Shown: in pieces, positions 20,059-28,712 of the stretch
Layout: each line of letters starts with the position of its first letter
Position numbering within the stretch: position 1 is the stretch's first letter
NCBI RefSeq assembly: GCF_016863255.1
Contig: NZ_BOON01000053.1
Coordinates: forward strand, 1 to 64,000
Length of the DNA stretch: 64,000 nt
Direction: 5' to 3'
Source of the DNA: Planosporangium mesophilum
Lineage (GTDB): Bacteria; Actinomycetota; Actinomycetes; Mycobacteriales; Micromonosporaceae
Notes under the pieces: generated by a model
What the model was told of the DNA's origin: nothing
The model's input: only the letters and a program-made list of their open reading frames with translations
Databases searched by the model: none
Program-made: the position numbers and the translations under genes

Positions 20059-21260
20059 GCCAACTCCTCCAGGGCGTCGGCGAGGGCGGTCACCCCGGCC
20101 CAGCAGTCGACGTCGGTGGCGTACTCCGCCGGCGCGTGCGACACGCCGGTCGGGTTGCGCACGAACAGCATCGCGGTCGGTACGTGCGAGGCCAGCACGC
20201 CGGCGTCGTGACCGGCGCCGGTCGGCAGGATCGGCGCGCCGCCGAGCCGCGACGCGATCCGGTCGCGCAGGCCGCTGTCGAACTCCACCACCGGGCTCTC
20301 GGACTCGGGCCTCACCGCGAAGCCGGTACCGTCGGCGGCGGCACGCTCGGCCGCGCGCCGTCGCAGCGCCTCCACCATTTCCTGCAGAACGGACGCGTCG
20401 CCCGCCCGGGCGTCCAGCCAGGCGGTGACCGCCGACGGGATCGCGTTCGTGGCGTTGGGCGTCGCCTCGACCCGGCCGACGGTCGCGTGCGCGCCGAGCC
20501 GGCGGGCCTCCTCGTCGGCGGCGAGCACCGCGTACGCGAAGGTCAGCATCGGGTCGCGCCGGTCGGCCATCCGGGTCGTACCGGCGTGGTTGGCCTCGCC
20601 GGTGAACTCCATCCGCCAGCGACCGTGCGGCCAGATCGCGCTGCCGACCCCGACCGCCGCGTCGGTCCCGACCAGGGCGCGCCCCTGCTCGATGTGCAGC
20701 TCCAGGAAGGCCCCGATCCGGCCCAGCCGCGCGGGGTCGGCGCCCAGGTCCGCCGGGTCGTACCCGGCCTTCGTCATCGCGTCCGCGAGGGTCAGGCCGT
20801 CGCGGTCGGTCAGGGCCCGCGCCCGGGCGGGGTCGATCGCACCGGTGAGCAGCCGGGAACCGAGGCAGGCGACGCCGAACCTGGCCCCCTCCTCCTCGGT
20901 GAAGACGGTGATCCCGATGGGCCGGCGAGGGGTCGCGCCGCGCTCGCGGAGCAGGTCGATCGCGAGCAGGGCGGAGACCACGCCGAGCGGCCCGTCGTAC
21001 GCGCCGCCGTGCGGCACCGAATCCAGGTGGCTGCCGGTGACGACCGCATCGCCGGCGGTCGGGTCGCCCCACCAGGCCCAGAGGTTGCCGTTGCCGTCGG
21101 GGTCGAGAGTGAGGTCGCGGTCGAGCGCCTCCTCGGTGAACCACTCCCGGCACTCCAGGTCCGCCGGCCCCCAGGAGCGGCGCAGGTATCCGCCGTCGCG
21201 CCCGTCCCGCCCGATCGGCAGCAGCGAGCGCCACAGCGCGGCGAAGTGTTCAGGCGACAT
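20052..21260 (-). CDS. M20-family amidohydrolase (allantoate amidohydrolase/N-carbamoylase-like)
   Basis: The 402-residue protein belongs to the AllC/hydantoinase-carbamoylase group of M20 dinuclear metal hydrolases. Visible ligands are His78 ([11 protein letters not shown]), Asp89 (YDGPLGVV), the Glu pair at 123-124 ([10 protein letters not shown]), a His in LELHIEQG near 192 and a late His in GVSHAPAEY. The family cleaves carbamoyl or ureido groups from amino acids. Its place between hutU and hutF with overlapping ends suggests it acts on a histidine-pathway intermediate, most simply N-formylglutamate. That role is inference; allantoate hydrolysis is the usual database name. Confidence 0.85.
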   Translation of the reverse strand: MSPEHFAALWRSLLPIGRDGRDGGYLRRSWGPADLECREWFTEEALDRDLTLDPDGNGNLWAWWGDPTAGDAVVTGSHLDSVPHGGAYDGPLGVVSALLAIDLLRERGATPRRPIGITVFTEEEGARFGVACLGSRLLTGAIDPARARALTDRDGLTLADAMTKAGYDPADLGADPARLGRIGAFLELHIEQGRALVGTDAAVGVGSAIWPHGRWRMEFTGEANHAGTTRMADRRDPMLTFAYAVLAADEEARRLGAHATVGRVEATPNATNAIPSAVTAWLDARAGDASVLQEMVEALRRRAAERAAADGTGFAVRPESESPVVEFDSGLRDRIASRLGGAPILPTGAGHDAGVLASHVPTAMLFVRNPTGVSHAPAEYATDVDCWAGVTALADALEELAC

Positions 21261-22908
21261 GATCGGACTCCCGCATCGGTACCCGTACCCCGTGCTCGGC
21301 GGCCACCCGCTCGGCGCGCTCGTACCCGGCGTCGACGTGGCGGACCACGCCCATGCCGGGGTCGTTGGTCAGTACCCGCTCGATCTTCTGCGCGGCCAGG
21401 GCAGTGCCGTCGGCGACCGTGACCTGGCCGGCGTGGATGGACCGGCCGATGCCGACGCCGCCGCCGTGGTGAATGCTGACCCAGCTCGCACCGCTGGCGG
21501 TGTTGACCAGGGCGTTGAGCAGCGGCCAGTCCGCGATCGCGTCGGAGCCGTCGCGCATCGCCTCGGTCTCGCGGTACGGGCTCGCGACGCTACCGCAGTC
21601 CAGGTGGTCACGGCCGATCACGACCGGCGCCTTCAGCTCACCGGACGCGACCATCTCGTTGAACCGCAGACCCGCCTTGTCCCGCTCGCCGTACCCGAGC
21701 CAGCAGATGCGCGCCGGCAGCCCCTGGAACGCCACCCGCTCGCCGGCCATCCTGATCCAGCGGGCCAGCGACTCGTTCTCCGGGAACAGGTCGAGGACCG
21801 CCCGGTCGGTGGCCGCGATGTCGGCCGGGTCGCCCGACAGCGCCGCCCACCGGAACGGACCCTTGCCCTCGCAGAACAGCGGCCGGATGTACGCCGGCAC
21901 GAAGCCGGGGAAGTCGAACGCCCGCTCGTAGCCGGCCAGCTTCGCCTCGCCCCGGATCGAGTTGCCGTAGTCGAACACCTCGGCGCCCGCGTCTTTGAAC
22001 CCGACCATCGCCTCGACGTGCTTGGCCATCGACGCGCGGGCCCGGTCGGTGAACTCCTCGGGCTTCTTCGCCGCGTAGTCCGGCGCGTCGTCCGGGTCGA
22101 TGCCCTCGGGTACGTAGGACAGCGGGTCGTGCGCGCTGGTCTGGTCGGTGACGATGTCGACTCCGACACCACGGGCCAGGATCTCGGGTACGAGTGTCGC
22201 GGCGTTGCCCACCACGCCGACCGACAGCGCCCGGCGCTCCGCCTTGGCCTTCAGCGCTGTGGCCAGGCCCTCGTCCAGCGAGTCGGCCACGACGTCGAGG
22301 TAGCGCGTCTCCACCCGCCGTCGCAGCCGGCGTGCGTCCACGTCGATGACCAGGCAGACCCCGTCGTTCATGGTCACGGCGAGGGGCTGCGCACCGCCCA
22401 TCCCGCCGCAGCCGGCGGTCAGCGTCAACGTGCCGGCGAGGCTGCCGCCGAAGCGCTTCGCGGCGACGGCGGCGAACGTCTCGTACGTGCCCTGGAGGAT
22501 GCCCTGGGTGCCGATGTAGATCCAGGAGCCGGCGGTCATCTGCCCGTACATGGTCAGCCCGAGCGCGTCCAGGCGCCGGAACTCGGGCCAGGTTGCCCAG
22601 TCGCCGACCAGGTTGGAGTTGGCGATGAGTACGCGCGGGGCCCACTCGTGGGTACGGAACACCCCGACCGGGCGGCCGGACTGCACCAGCATGGTCTCGT
22701 CGGCTTCCAGCGTCCGCAGGGTTCGGGTCAGCGCGGAGAAGCTCGGCCAGTCGCGCGCCGCCTTGCCGGTGCCGCCGTACACGACGAGGTCCTGCGGGCG
22801 CTCGGCCACCTCGGGGTCGAGGTTGTTGTGCAGCATGCGCAGCGCGGCCTCCTGCTGCCAGCCGAGGGCGGACAGTTCGGTACCGCGCGCGGCGCGGATC
22901 GGTTCCAC
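21250..22908 (-). CDS. hutU: Urocanate hydratase
   Basis: HutU adds water to urocanate using tightly bound NAD as an electrophile, giving imidazolonepropionate. The 552-residue protein has the NAD-binding core [20 protein letters not shown] and the [15 protein letters not shown] and [12 protein letters not shown] regions of the family. The GTG start has a perfect AAGGAGG 5 bases upstream. The gene ends 11 bases inside the next one and follows the regulator after 12 bases. Confidence 0.97.
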   Translation of the reverse strand: MEPIRAARGTELSALGWQQEAALRMLHNNLDPEVAERPQDLVVYGGTGKAARDWPSFSALTRTLRTLEADETMLVQSGRPVGVFRTHEWAPRVLIANSNLVGDWATWPEFRRLDALGLTMYGQMTAGSWIYIGTQGILQGTYETFAAVAAKRFGGSLAGTLTLTAGCGGMGGAQPLAVTMNDGVCLVIDVDARRLRRRVETRYLDVVADSLDEGLATALKAKAERRALSVGVVGNAATLVPEILARGVGVDIVTDQTSAHDPLSYVPEGIDPDDAPDYAAKKPEEFTDRARASMAKHVEAMVGFKDAGAEVFDYGNSIRGEAKLAGYERAFDFPGFVPAYIRPLFCEGKGPFRWAALSGDPADIAATDRAVLDLFPENESLARWIRMAGERVAFQGLPARICWLGYGERDKAGLRFNEMVASGELKAPVVIGRDHLDCGSVASPYRETEAMRDGSDAIADWPLLNALVNTASGASWVSIHHGGGVGIGRSIHAGQVTVADGTALAAQKIERVLTNDPGMGVVRHVDAGYERAERVAAEHGVRVPMRESDHVA

Positions 22909-22920
22909 GACAACCTCCTT

Positions 22921-23760
22921 CTAGGGCAGGAAGACCTGTCGGCGGGCGGCCGACTGCTCGAACGCCTCCAGCCGGGACTGGGTCTGGGTCGGCGCCGCGT
23001 CGCACATCGCCTGCAGCAGCACGCAGGCGAGCGCCAGCGGCGCGGTGTGCAGGTCGAACACGAGCCGGGACCCGACGGCGGCGGCCAGCGTCAGGTCGGC
23101 GTCGGCGGCGACGGGGCTGACGGGGGAGTCCGTGACGACGATCGTGGACAGGCCGAGGTCCCTGGCCTCCCGTAGCGCGTCGTGGGCCTCTCTGGGGTAT
23201 CTGGGCAGCACAAAGGCAAGCATGGCGGTCGCGCCGCCGGCGCGGGCCTGTTCCAGCCGATCCGCGAGGGCGCTGCCGCCCGCGTCCAGTACCCGCACGT
23301 CGGGGTGGACCTTCGCGGCGAAGTACCCGAAGTAGGCGGCCATCGGCGCGGCGGCGCGCAGCCCGAGTACGGGCAGCGGCCGGCTGGCCGCGAGGAGCCG
23401 CCCCGCCTCCTCGACCGGCGCGCGGTCGGCGAGCGTCGCGGCGAGGCGGCTGAGGTTGGCCGCCTCGGCGAGCACGGCCCGCTGCACCTCGTTCTGCTCG
23501 TCCCGCTCGTCGGTCCGCGCGGGTGCGTCCGCGACCAGTTCGCGGATGCGGCGGCGCAGGTCCGGATAGCCGTCGAAGCCGAGCGCCGTGGCGAACCGGG
23601 TCACGCTCGGCTGGCTCACCTGCGCCAGCTCGGCCAGCTCGCCGCTGGACAGGTATGCGGCGTCGGCGGCGTGCTCGACCAGGCACTGCGCGATGCGCCG
23701 CTGGGCCGGGGTGAGTCGCTGCCCGTCGAACAGCTCGAGTACGCGTGACGCCGTCTGCAC
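22921..23760 (-). CDS. RpiR/MurR-type transcriptional regulator of the hut operon
   Basis: The 279-residue protein has an N-terminal helix-turn-helix (LSSGELAELAQVSQPSVTRFATALG) and a C-terminal SIS domain at about 110-250, the layout of RpiR-family regulators. The SIS domain usually binds a phosphosugar, so control of histidine genes is a less common use. It is the first gene of the hut transcript and begins 6 bases after a TACAGT box, so it is leaderless and would regulate itself and the operon. Whether it represses or activates cannot be told. Confidence 0.88.
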   Translation of the reverse strand: MQTASRVLELFDGQRLTPAQRRIAQCLVEHAADAAYLSSGELAELAQVSQPSVTRFATALGFDGYPDLRRRIRELVADAPARTDERDEQNEVQRAVLAEAANLSRLAATLADRAPVEEAGRLLAASRPLPVLGLRAAAPMAAYFGYFAAKVHPDVRVLDAGGSALADRLEQARAGGATAMLAFVLPRYPREAHDALREARDLGLSTIVVTDSPVSPVAADADLTLAAAVGSRLVFDLHTAPLALACVLLQAMCDAAPTQTQSRLEAFEQSAARRQVFLP

Positions 23761-23766
23761 ACCCGG

Positions 23767-23803
23767 ACTGTAAGCATCATTTTATTCCGTCGTCAATTGA
23801 ATG
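23767..23803 (-). promoter_or_regulatory. hut operon promoter with overlapping inverted repeat
   Basis: On the minus strand TTGACG (23796-23791) and TACAGT (23772-23767) are separated by 18 bases, and the GTG start lies 6 bases after the -10 box. An imperfect inverted repeat with CATT/AATG outer arms at 23778-23803 covers the -35 and spacer; 7 of 10 arm positions pair. The stretch is strikingly AT-rich for this genome and is the likely operator of the RpiR-type regulator. Confidence 0.6.
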
Positions 23804-23924
23804 TATGGTTTCAGCCCAACCGGCACCGCCCGGCCTGCGCACTCCTTGCTTGACCTGTACATTGACTTACCTCAATCAAGAGGTTCAGTGAAGTACTCGT
23901 CCGAGTGCATGCAGGGAACCCACA

Positions 23925-24359
23925 TTGTCTTTCCTACGCACACCGCACCTGAAGCAAAACCCGTCACGGCGAGGGCTGCTCGGAGCGGCCCTCGCCGCCG
24001 TGGCGGTCACCGCCGCGTGCGACCGGCCCGCGGCCGCGCCGTCGGACACCGCGGACCCGTTCCACCTGGCGCTGGCGTACGTGGGCGCGCTGCGCAAGGG
24101 TGATGCCGGGCGACTGCGGGCGCTGTCTCGTCCGGGCAGCGACGCCGATGCCGACATCCGCAAGCGGCTCGCGGCGTACGGGTCGAAGAACCTGCTCGTG
24201 GAGCGGATCGTCATCGGCAACCTGGACATCAGCACCTCGTACCTCAACGTCACCCTGGCCCTGAACATCATGGGTACCGGGACGTTGGAGCCGCACGAGG
24301 AGAAGCTGTCGATGCAGTTGGTCGACGGCCGTTGGTACGTCAACCCCGGGCCGACGTAG
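23925..24359 (+). CDS. Tat-type lipoprotein of unknown function
   Basis: The 144-residue protein begins with a twin-arginine leader (PSRRGLLGAALAAVAV) and a lipobox ending at Cys32 (TAACD), so it is predicted to be exported folded and lipid-anchored. The mature part starts with a helical segment and ends in strands (YLNVTLALNI, MQLVDGRWYVNPG) that resemble NTF2-like ligand-binding domains, with no sure family. The TTG start is supported by GCAGGGA 8 bases upstream. The MOSC gene follows directly on the same strand. Confidence 0.65.
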   Translation: MSFLRTPHLKQNPSRRGLLGAALAAVAVTAACDRPAAAPSDTADPFHLALAYVGALRKGDAGRLRALSRPGSDADADIRKRLAAYGSKNLLVERIVIGNLDISTSYLNVTLALNIMGTGTLEPHEEKLSMQLVDGRWYVNPGPT

Positions 24360-24390
24360 CGCGATGTACACGTATGCGAACCTTGGCGGC

Positions 24391-25200
24391 ATGCGGCTCG
24401 CGTCGATCTCCACGTACCCGATCAAGAGCTGCCACCGGCTCGACCACACCGACGCGGTCGTGGAGCCGTGGGGGCTGGCCGGTGACCGCCGCTGGCTCGT
24501 CGTCGAGCCGGACGGCAGGTTGGTCACCCAGCGTGCCGAGCCGCGCCTCGCCCTCGTCCGTCCGGGCCTCGGCAACGGCGGCGAGCTGGTGCTGCGCACC
24601 CCCGGAATGCCCGATCTCGACGTACCTGTGGCCGCCGGCGAGTTGATCCCGGTGACGGTCTGGAAGGACACCGTCGACGCCACCCCGGCCGGCGCCGCCG
24701 CCGACGACTGGCTGAGCGCCGCACTCGACCGGGAGGTGCGCCTGGTCCACCTCGACGACCCGACCCGCCGCTCACCCGACCCGAAGTACGCGCAGCCCGG
24801 CGACCGGGTCAGCCTCGCCGACTCATACCCGCTGCTGCTGGCCAACGCGGCCTCGCTCGACGCGGTCAACGACTGGCTGGTCGAACGCGGCGACGAGCCG
24901 GTGCCGATGACCCGGTTCCGGCCGAACGTGGTGGTGTCCGGCGCGCCGGCCTGGGCCGAGGACGACTGGCTCGGCCGTCGGGTACGCATCGGCGCCGTGG
25001 CATTCCGGGCGGTCAAGCCGTGCGACCGGTGCCAGGTGACCTTGATCGACCAGGAGACCGCCGAGCGCACCCGGCAACCGCTGCGCGCCCTCGGACAGCT
25101 CCGGCGTTTCCCGGCCGGGCTGCTGTTCGGGATCTACCTGATCCCCGACGGCGTCGGTTCGATCGCGGTCGGGGATCAGGTCGAGCTCGCCGGAGCCTGA
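24391..25200 (+). CDS. MOSC-domain protein (YcbX/mARC-like)
   Basis: The 269-residue protein has the N-terminal beta-barrel MOSC_N domain (ISTYPIKSCHRLDH) and a C-terminal MOSC domain. The PCDRCQVT motif puts Cys211 in the position of the cysteine that binds molybdenum in mARC and YcbX reductases. Those enzymes reduce N-hydroxylated compounds. The ATG at 24391 matches the family start; an in-frame ATG at 24364 is possible and is only 4 bases after the lipoprotein stop. There is no reductase partner gene nearby. Confidence 0.85.
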   Translation: MRLASISTYPIKSCHRLDHTDAVVEPWGLAGDRRWLVVEPDGRLVTQRAEPRLALVRPGLGNGGELVLRTPGMPDLDVPVAAGELIPVTVWKDTVDATPAGAAADDWLSAALDREVRLVHLDDPTRRSPDPKYAQPGDRVSLADSYPLLLANAASLDAVNDWLVERGDEPVPMTRFRPNVVVSGAPAWAEDDWLGRRVRIGAVAFRAVKPCDRCQVTLIDQETAERTRQPLRALGQLRRFPAGLLFGIYLIPDGVGSIAVGDQVELAGA

Positions 25201-25257
25201 CCCTCGTGGGATGCCCGCCATGTCGTCACGCGGCGGATCGGCACGGAGAACGGCACG

Positions 25258-26886
25258 TCAGCCCACTTTCGGAGTAGCGCGGGCGATGATCGCGGCGAAG
25301 TCCACGCCGGCCGGCAGCGTGCCGTACGCCTGGCCGTGGTCGCCGGACAGGCGCGAGGCGCAGAAGGCGTCGGCGACGGCGGGGTGGCCGTGGCGTACCA
25401 GGAGCGAGCCCTGCAGGACCAGGGCGAGCCGCTCGACGACGCGGCGGGCCCGTACCTCCAGGTCGTTCGGGTCGGACAGGTCGGCCTGGACCTGGCGTAC
25501 CGCGGCGTCGAGCCGGGCGTCGGCGCCCGCGGCGGCGGCCACCTCGGCCCGGAACGCCTCGATGACCTGGGGTTCCTTGGTCATGGCGCGCAGGACGTCC
25601 AGCGCGGCGACGTTGCCGGAGCCCTCCCAGATCCCGTTGAGCGGCGACTCGCGGAACAGCCGCGGCATGCCGGACTCCTCGACGTAGCCGTTGCCGCCCA
25701 GGCACTCCAGGGCCTCGGCGGCGTGCCCCGGCCAGCGCTTGCAGACCCAGTACTTGCCGACCGCGAGGGCCAGCCGCTTGAACGCGGTCTCGCCGGTGTC
25801 GCCCCGCGCGGACCGGTCGGTCGCCCCGGCCAGGCGCATCATCAGCACGGTCGCGGCCTCGGACTCGACCGCGAGGTCGGCGAGGACGTTGCGCATCAGC
25901 GGCTGGTCGACGAGGTACCTACCGAAGGCCTGCCGGTGGGTGGCGTGGTGGACGGCGGTGATCACGCCCTGGCGCATGCCGGCCGCCGCGCCGATCACAC
26001 AGTCCAGCCGGGTCAGGTTGACCATGTCGATGATCGTGCGGACGCCCCGGCCCTCGTCGCCGACCCGCCAGGCGACCGCGTGCTCGTACTCGACTTCCGA
26101 CGACGCGTTGGACCTGTTGCCGAGCTTGTCCTTCAGGCGCATCAGCCGCAGCGGGTTGAGCGTGCCGTCCGGCAGGACGCGTGGGACCAGGAAGCAGGTG
26201 AGGCCGCCGGGCGCCTGGGCGAGGGTGAGGAAGACGTCGCACATCGGTGCGGAGGTGAACCACTTGTGCCCGACGAGCCGGTAGCCGCCGTCGGGCTGCG
26301 GCTGAGCCGTGGTGGTGTTGGCGCGCACGTCCGAGCCGCCCTGCTTCTCCGTCATCGACATGCCGGCGAGCAGGCCCTGCTTGGTCAGCGGCGCCCGCAG
26401 CCCGAAGTCGTACGCCCGATTGGTCAGCAGCGGCTCGTACTGCGCCGCCAGGTCGGGGTTGTGGCGCAGCGCGGGCACCGCCGCGTACGTCATCGAGATC
26501 GGGCAGCCGTGGCCGGCGTCGGTGCGCCAGGTGTAGAACTTCGCGGCCCGGGCGACGTGCGCGCCGGGTCGCTCGTCGGCCCACGGTGCCGCGTGCAGGC
26601 CGTGCGCGACCGCGGTACGCATCAGGTCGTGCCAGGCGGGGTGGAACTCCACCTCGTCGATGCGGCGCCCGTACCGGTCGTGGGTGCGCAGGATCGGCGG
26701 GTGCTCGTTGGCCAGCCGCCCCCACTCGATCGCCTGCTCGGAGCCGCCCAACCGGCCGAGCTCGTGGATCTCGGCGGCGGCCCAACCGGCGCCTTCGCGC
26801 TCCACTCCGTCGAGCAGGGCCGCGTCGTCCGCGGCGTCGTAGCCGACCAGCGGCGGGACCTGATTGAACACCTCGTGTGTGGTCAC
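25258..26886 (-). CDS. Acyl-CoA dehydrogenase, AidB-like
   Basis: The 542-residue flavoprotein matches the AidB subgroup in length and in motifs: FNQVPPLVGYD at the start, GMSMTEKQGGSDVRANTT in the flavin domain, KLGNRSNASSEVEY, and the GGNGYVEESGMPRLFRESPLN segment. E. coli AidB is an FAD protein of the adaptive response that binds DNA and protects it from alkylation; actinobacterial homologues may simply oxidise acyl-CoA. The GTG at 26886 overlaps the TetR stop by 4 bases, so the two genes form an operon. Confidence 0.88.
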   Translation of the reverse strand: MTTHEVFNQVPPLVGYDAADDAALLDGVEREGAGWAAAEIHELGRLGGSEQAIEWGRLANEHPPILRTHDRYGRRIDEVEFHPAWHDLMRTAVAHGLHAAPWADERPGAHVARAAKFYTWRTDAGHGCPISMTYAAVPALRHNPDLAAQYEPLLTNRAYDFGLRAPLTKQGLLAGMSMTEKQGGSDVRANTTTAQPQPDGGYRLVGHKWFTSAPMCDVFLTLAQAPGGLTCFLVPRVLPDGTLNPLRLMRLKDKLGNRSNASSEVEYEHAVAWRVGDEGRGVRTIIDMVNLTRLDCVIGAAAGMRQGVITAVHHATHRQAFGRYLVDQPLMRNVLADLAVESEAATVLMMRLAGATDRSARGDTGETAFKRLALAVGKYWVCKRWPGHAAEALECLGGNGYVEESGMPRLFRESPLNGIWEGSGNVAALDVLRAMTKEPQVIEAFRAEVAAAAGADARLDAAVRQVQADLSDPNDLEVRARRVVERLALVLQGSLLVRHGHPAVADAFCASRLSGDHGQAYGTLPAGVDFAAIIARATPKVG

Positions 26887-27482
26887 GTCGACACTCCAAG
26901 TGCGCGGTGGGCGAAAGTGATCAGGCCGGGAATGGTGTCCGGGCCGGCGACGCCGGCGGCGAGCGGGCCGACCATGGCCTCGCCGAGGGCGCCGACCAGC
27001 GCGGTGGCGGTCAGTTCGGGGTTCTGCGCGGGAACTTCGCCGTTCGCCACGCCCTCGGCGACGTGGCCGGCGATCACCTTCGCGTACGCGCGGCGGAAGA
27101 CCAGCCTCTCGGCGTCGACCGCCGGGTCGACCGGCTCGGCGAGCAGGGCGTACGCCAACCGCGGCGACTTCCACGCGCGGCCGGCGAACGTCTCGATGAC
27201 CGCGGCGATCCGGTCGGCCATGGTGGCCTCCAGGGCAGCGGCACGCGCGACGGCGTCGACCTCCCGCTGCGAGGCGATGCGGAACACCTCGGCGAACAGG
27301 TCGGCCTTGGTGGGGAAGTGGCGGTAGACGCTGCCGGTCGCCATCCCGGCGCGCTCGGCGACGGCCGCGACGGAGCAGCCCGCGTACCCCTGCTCGGCCA
27401 TGATGCCGAGCGCCGCGGCGACGATCCGGTCCCGGGAAGCGTTCAGCCGCGCCTTCACGCGGTCGGTGCTCCGGTACGCCAT
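26883..27482 (-). CDS. TetR-family transcriptional regulator
   Basis: The 199-residue protein has the N-terminal TetR helix-turn-helix (AALGIMAEQGYAGCSVAAVAERAGMATGSVYRHF) split over residues 20-55 and a helical ligand domain. The ATG at 27482 fits the family better than an upstream start that would add 12 residues. It heads an operon with the AidB-like dehydrogenase, so a role in sensing an acyl or fatty compound is plausible but unproven. Confidence 0.88.
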   Translation of the reverse strand: MAYRSTDRVKARLNASRDRIVAAALGIMAEQGYAGCSVAAVAERAGMATGSVYRHFPTKADLFAEVFRIASQREVDAVARAAALEATMADRIAAVIETFAGRAWKSPRLAYALLAEPVDPAVDAERLVFRRAYAKVIAGHVAEGVANGEVPAQNPELTATALVGALGEAMVGPLAAGVAGPDTIPGLITFAHRALGVST

Positions 27483-27490
27483 ACAAGAAG

Positions 27491-27504
27491 TGAACCAGGA
27501 TTCA
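27491..27504. promoter_or_regulatory. Possible TetR operator TGAA-N6-TTCA
   Basis: A short inverted repeat lies 9 bases upstream of the tetR start codon. Autoregulation by TetR proteins through such palindromes is common, but the arms are only 4 bases, so this could be chance. Confidence 0.25.
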
Positions 27505-27607
27505 AACCTTGAGCGCAACGCCTGCTCCGGTCTGATTCAGCGGCAGTTCAGGCCAAACTGCTGCCATCCAGTGACGGTGGACGGCAATGCGCCCAAACTG
27601 CGCGGAT

Positions 27608-27655
27608 CTTCAGAAGCTGACGGCGGATGCATGGCTCCCGACCAACTTCAGAAGT
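27608..27655. promoter_or_regulatory. Paired CTTCAGAAG palindromes upstream of the toxin-antitoxin genes
   Basis: The 9-base palindrome CTTCAGAAG occurs at 27608-27616 and again at 27646-27654, where it extends to ACTTCAGAAGT. The second copy ends 12 bases before the antitoxin GTG. Two identical palindromes just before an antitoxin gene are the usual arrangement for autoregulation by the antitoxin or the complex. The centres are 38 bp apart. Confidence 0.5.
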
Positions 27656-27666
27656 AGTGTTGATGT

Positions 27667-28137
27667 GTGACGAGTGTGCCCGTGGAGTCCGTGCCGTTTT
27701 CCGATCTGCTGCGTCAGCCGGCCGAGACCGCCGAGCGGCTGACCCGGGCCCGTGCCGTACGGCTGCGCCGCCGTGACGCCGCTGACCTGGTCCTGATGTC
27801 GGCTGACCGAGCTGAGGCGGAGGGGGAGGTCGTCGACCTGGCCGCCCGGCTGCTGGCCAGTCTGGTGCGCCGCGACCCGGACCTGGTGCGCGATGTGCTG
27901 CCCACGGTGCTGCCGTGGGTGCGGTTCCTGCCGCTCGAGGATGCGAACACCATGGCGGACGAGTTCGTGACGACCGCCGAGGCCGCTGCGGCGATCGGCA
28001 ATACCGCAGCGGTGTCGCAGTTGCTCACCGAGTGGCGGCACACCGCCGAAATCCACGCCGACCCGCAGCTGTACCACGCGCTGACCGGCCAGAAGCTCGG
28101 CGATTTCGCTGCGGTGCCCCGGCCGGACGGCCGGTGA
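27667..28137 (+). CDS. Phd/YefM-like antitoxin
   Basis: The 156-residue protein starts with a segment (VPFSDLLRQPAETAERLTRARAVRLRRR) like the Phd/YefM DNA-binding fold, followed by a longer acidic helical region that would wrap the toxin. It is longer than classical Phd proteins of about 80 residues. The toxin-like gene overlaps its stop by 4 bases (GTGA), which is characteristic of type II modules. No ribosome site is evident before the GTG. Confidence 0.65.
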   Translation: MTSVPVESVPFSDLLRQPAETAERLTRARAVRLRRRDAADLVLMSADRAEAEGEVVDLAARLLASLVRRDPDLVRDVLPTVLPWVRFLPLEDANTMADEFVTTAEAAAAIGNTAAVSQLLTEWRHTAEIHADPQLYHALTGQKLGDFAAVPRPDGR

Positions 28138-28487
28138 GGGCCAAGCGAGGTGACCGGGCCGTGCCACCACCGCGCCCCGGTGGGTACGCACTGCGGTTCG
28201 CCACCAACGACGCGGCCAAGGGCTGGGAGGAGCTGTGCCGCCAGGCAGCCGCCAACACCCGCGCCGCTTACGACGCGATCGAGGTCGACCCGTGCCCGAA
28301 CCCGCCGACGCCCCGCCATCATCCGCTCAAAGGCCGGTTGGCCACCGACACCCACGCCGGAAAGTTGCTGGCTCAGTGGCAGTACGAGGTCACCAGCGGT
28401 GGGCGGATCTGGTACCTCGTCGACCACGAGACCCGGACCTGCTGGATCAAGCACGCCGGCACCGGCCATCCGAAACTGACCGAGTAG
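28134..28487 (+). CDS. RelE/ParE-like toxin candidate
   Basis: The 117-residue basic protein has the pattern of a RelE/ParE-fold toxin: an N-terminal helix pair (NDAAKGWEELCRQ, NTRAAYDAIEVDP), a His-Pro-Leu loop (HHPLKGRL) and C-terminal strands (WQYEVTSGGRIWYLVDHETRTCWIKHAG). If it is a RelE-type enzyme it would cleave ribosome-bound mRNA. It is coupled to the antitoxin by a 4-base overlap, and its 3' end lies 11 bases from the 3' end of the convergent tRNA-Leu. I recognise relatives in other actinomycetes but none with a known target. Confidence 0.6.
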   Translation: MRAKRGDRAVPPPRPGGYALRFATNDAAKGWEELCRQAAANTRAAYDAIEVDPCPNPPTPRHHPLKGRLATDTHAGKLLAQWQYEVTSGGRIWYLVDHETRTCWIKHAGTGHPKLTE

Positions 28488-28498
28488 CGCGATTACTC

Positions 28499-28582
28499 TG
28501 GTGCGGGAGAGGGGACTTGAACCCCTACGTCCGAAGACACCAGATCCTAAGTCTGGCGCGTCTGCCATTCCGCCACTCCCGC
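28499..28582 (-). tRNA. tRNA-Leu (anticodon TAG)
   Basis: The minus strand folds into a full cloverleaf: acceptor GCGGGAG/CTCCCGC, an anticodon stem CCAGA/TCTGG around the loop CTTAGGA (anticodon TAG), a long variable arm with a TTCG tip typical of tRNA-Leu, and a T arm GGGGTTCAAGTCCCC. Discriminator A and an encoded CCA follow. It reads CUA and, by wobble, other CUN codons. Confidence 0.95.
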
Positions 28583-28652
28583 GCGGCGCCCCTGAGTCTA
28601 GGGCTCCGGCGTGACTGGTGTCGCCCGGGTTGTCGTTCCCCGCTCCTTCTCC

Positions 28653-28700
28653 GATCTTGGCCACCCGGCAGGCCGACAGCACCGCCAGATGGCCAAGATC
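28653..28700. repeat. GATCTTGGCCA inverted repeat, probable bcp terminator
   Basis: Perfect 11-base arms at 28653-28663 and 28690-28700 enclose a 26-base spacer. Weaker pairing extends about 10 bases outward. It follows the bcp stop on the minus strand and precedes tRNA-Leu. The long loop is atypical for a simple terminator, so it may be a dispersed intergenic element. Confidence 0.55.
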
Positions 28701-28712
28701 GCGGGAAGAGGA

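Noticed and set aside
25336-27327. A plus-strand open frame of 663 codons opposite the AidB-like dehydrogenase and TetR genes
   Set aside because: The minus-strand proteins carry full family motifs and coupled starts; the plus frame has no recognisable domain.
28499-28582. tRNA-Leu as an attachment site with an integrated element
   Set aside because: I looked for a second copy of the tRNA 3' end on the far side of the toxin-antitoxin genes and found none, and there is no integrase gene.
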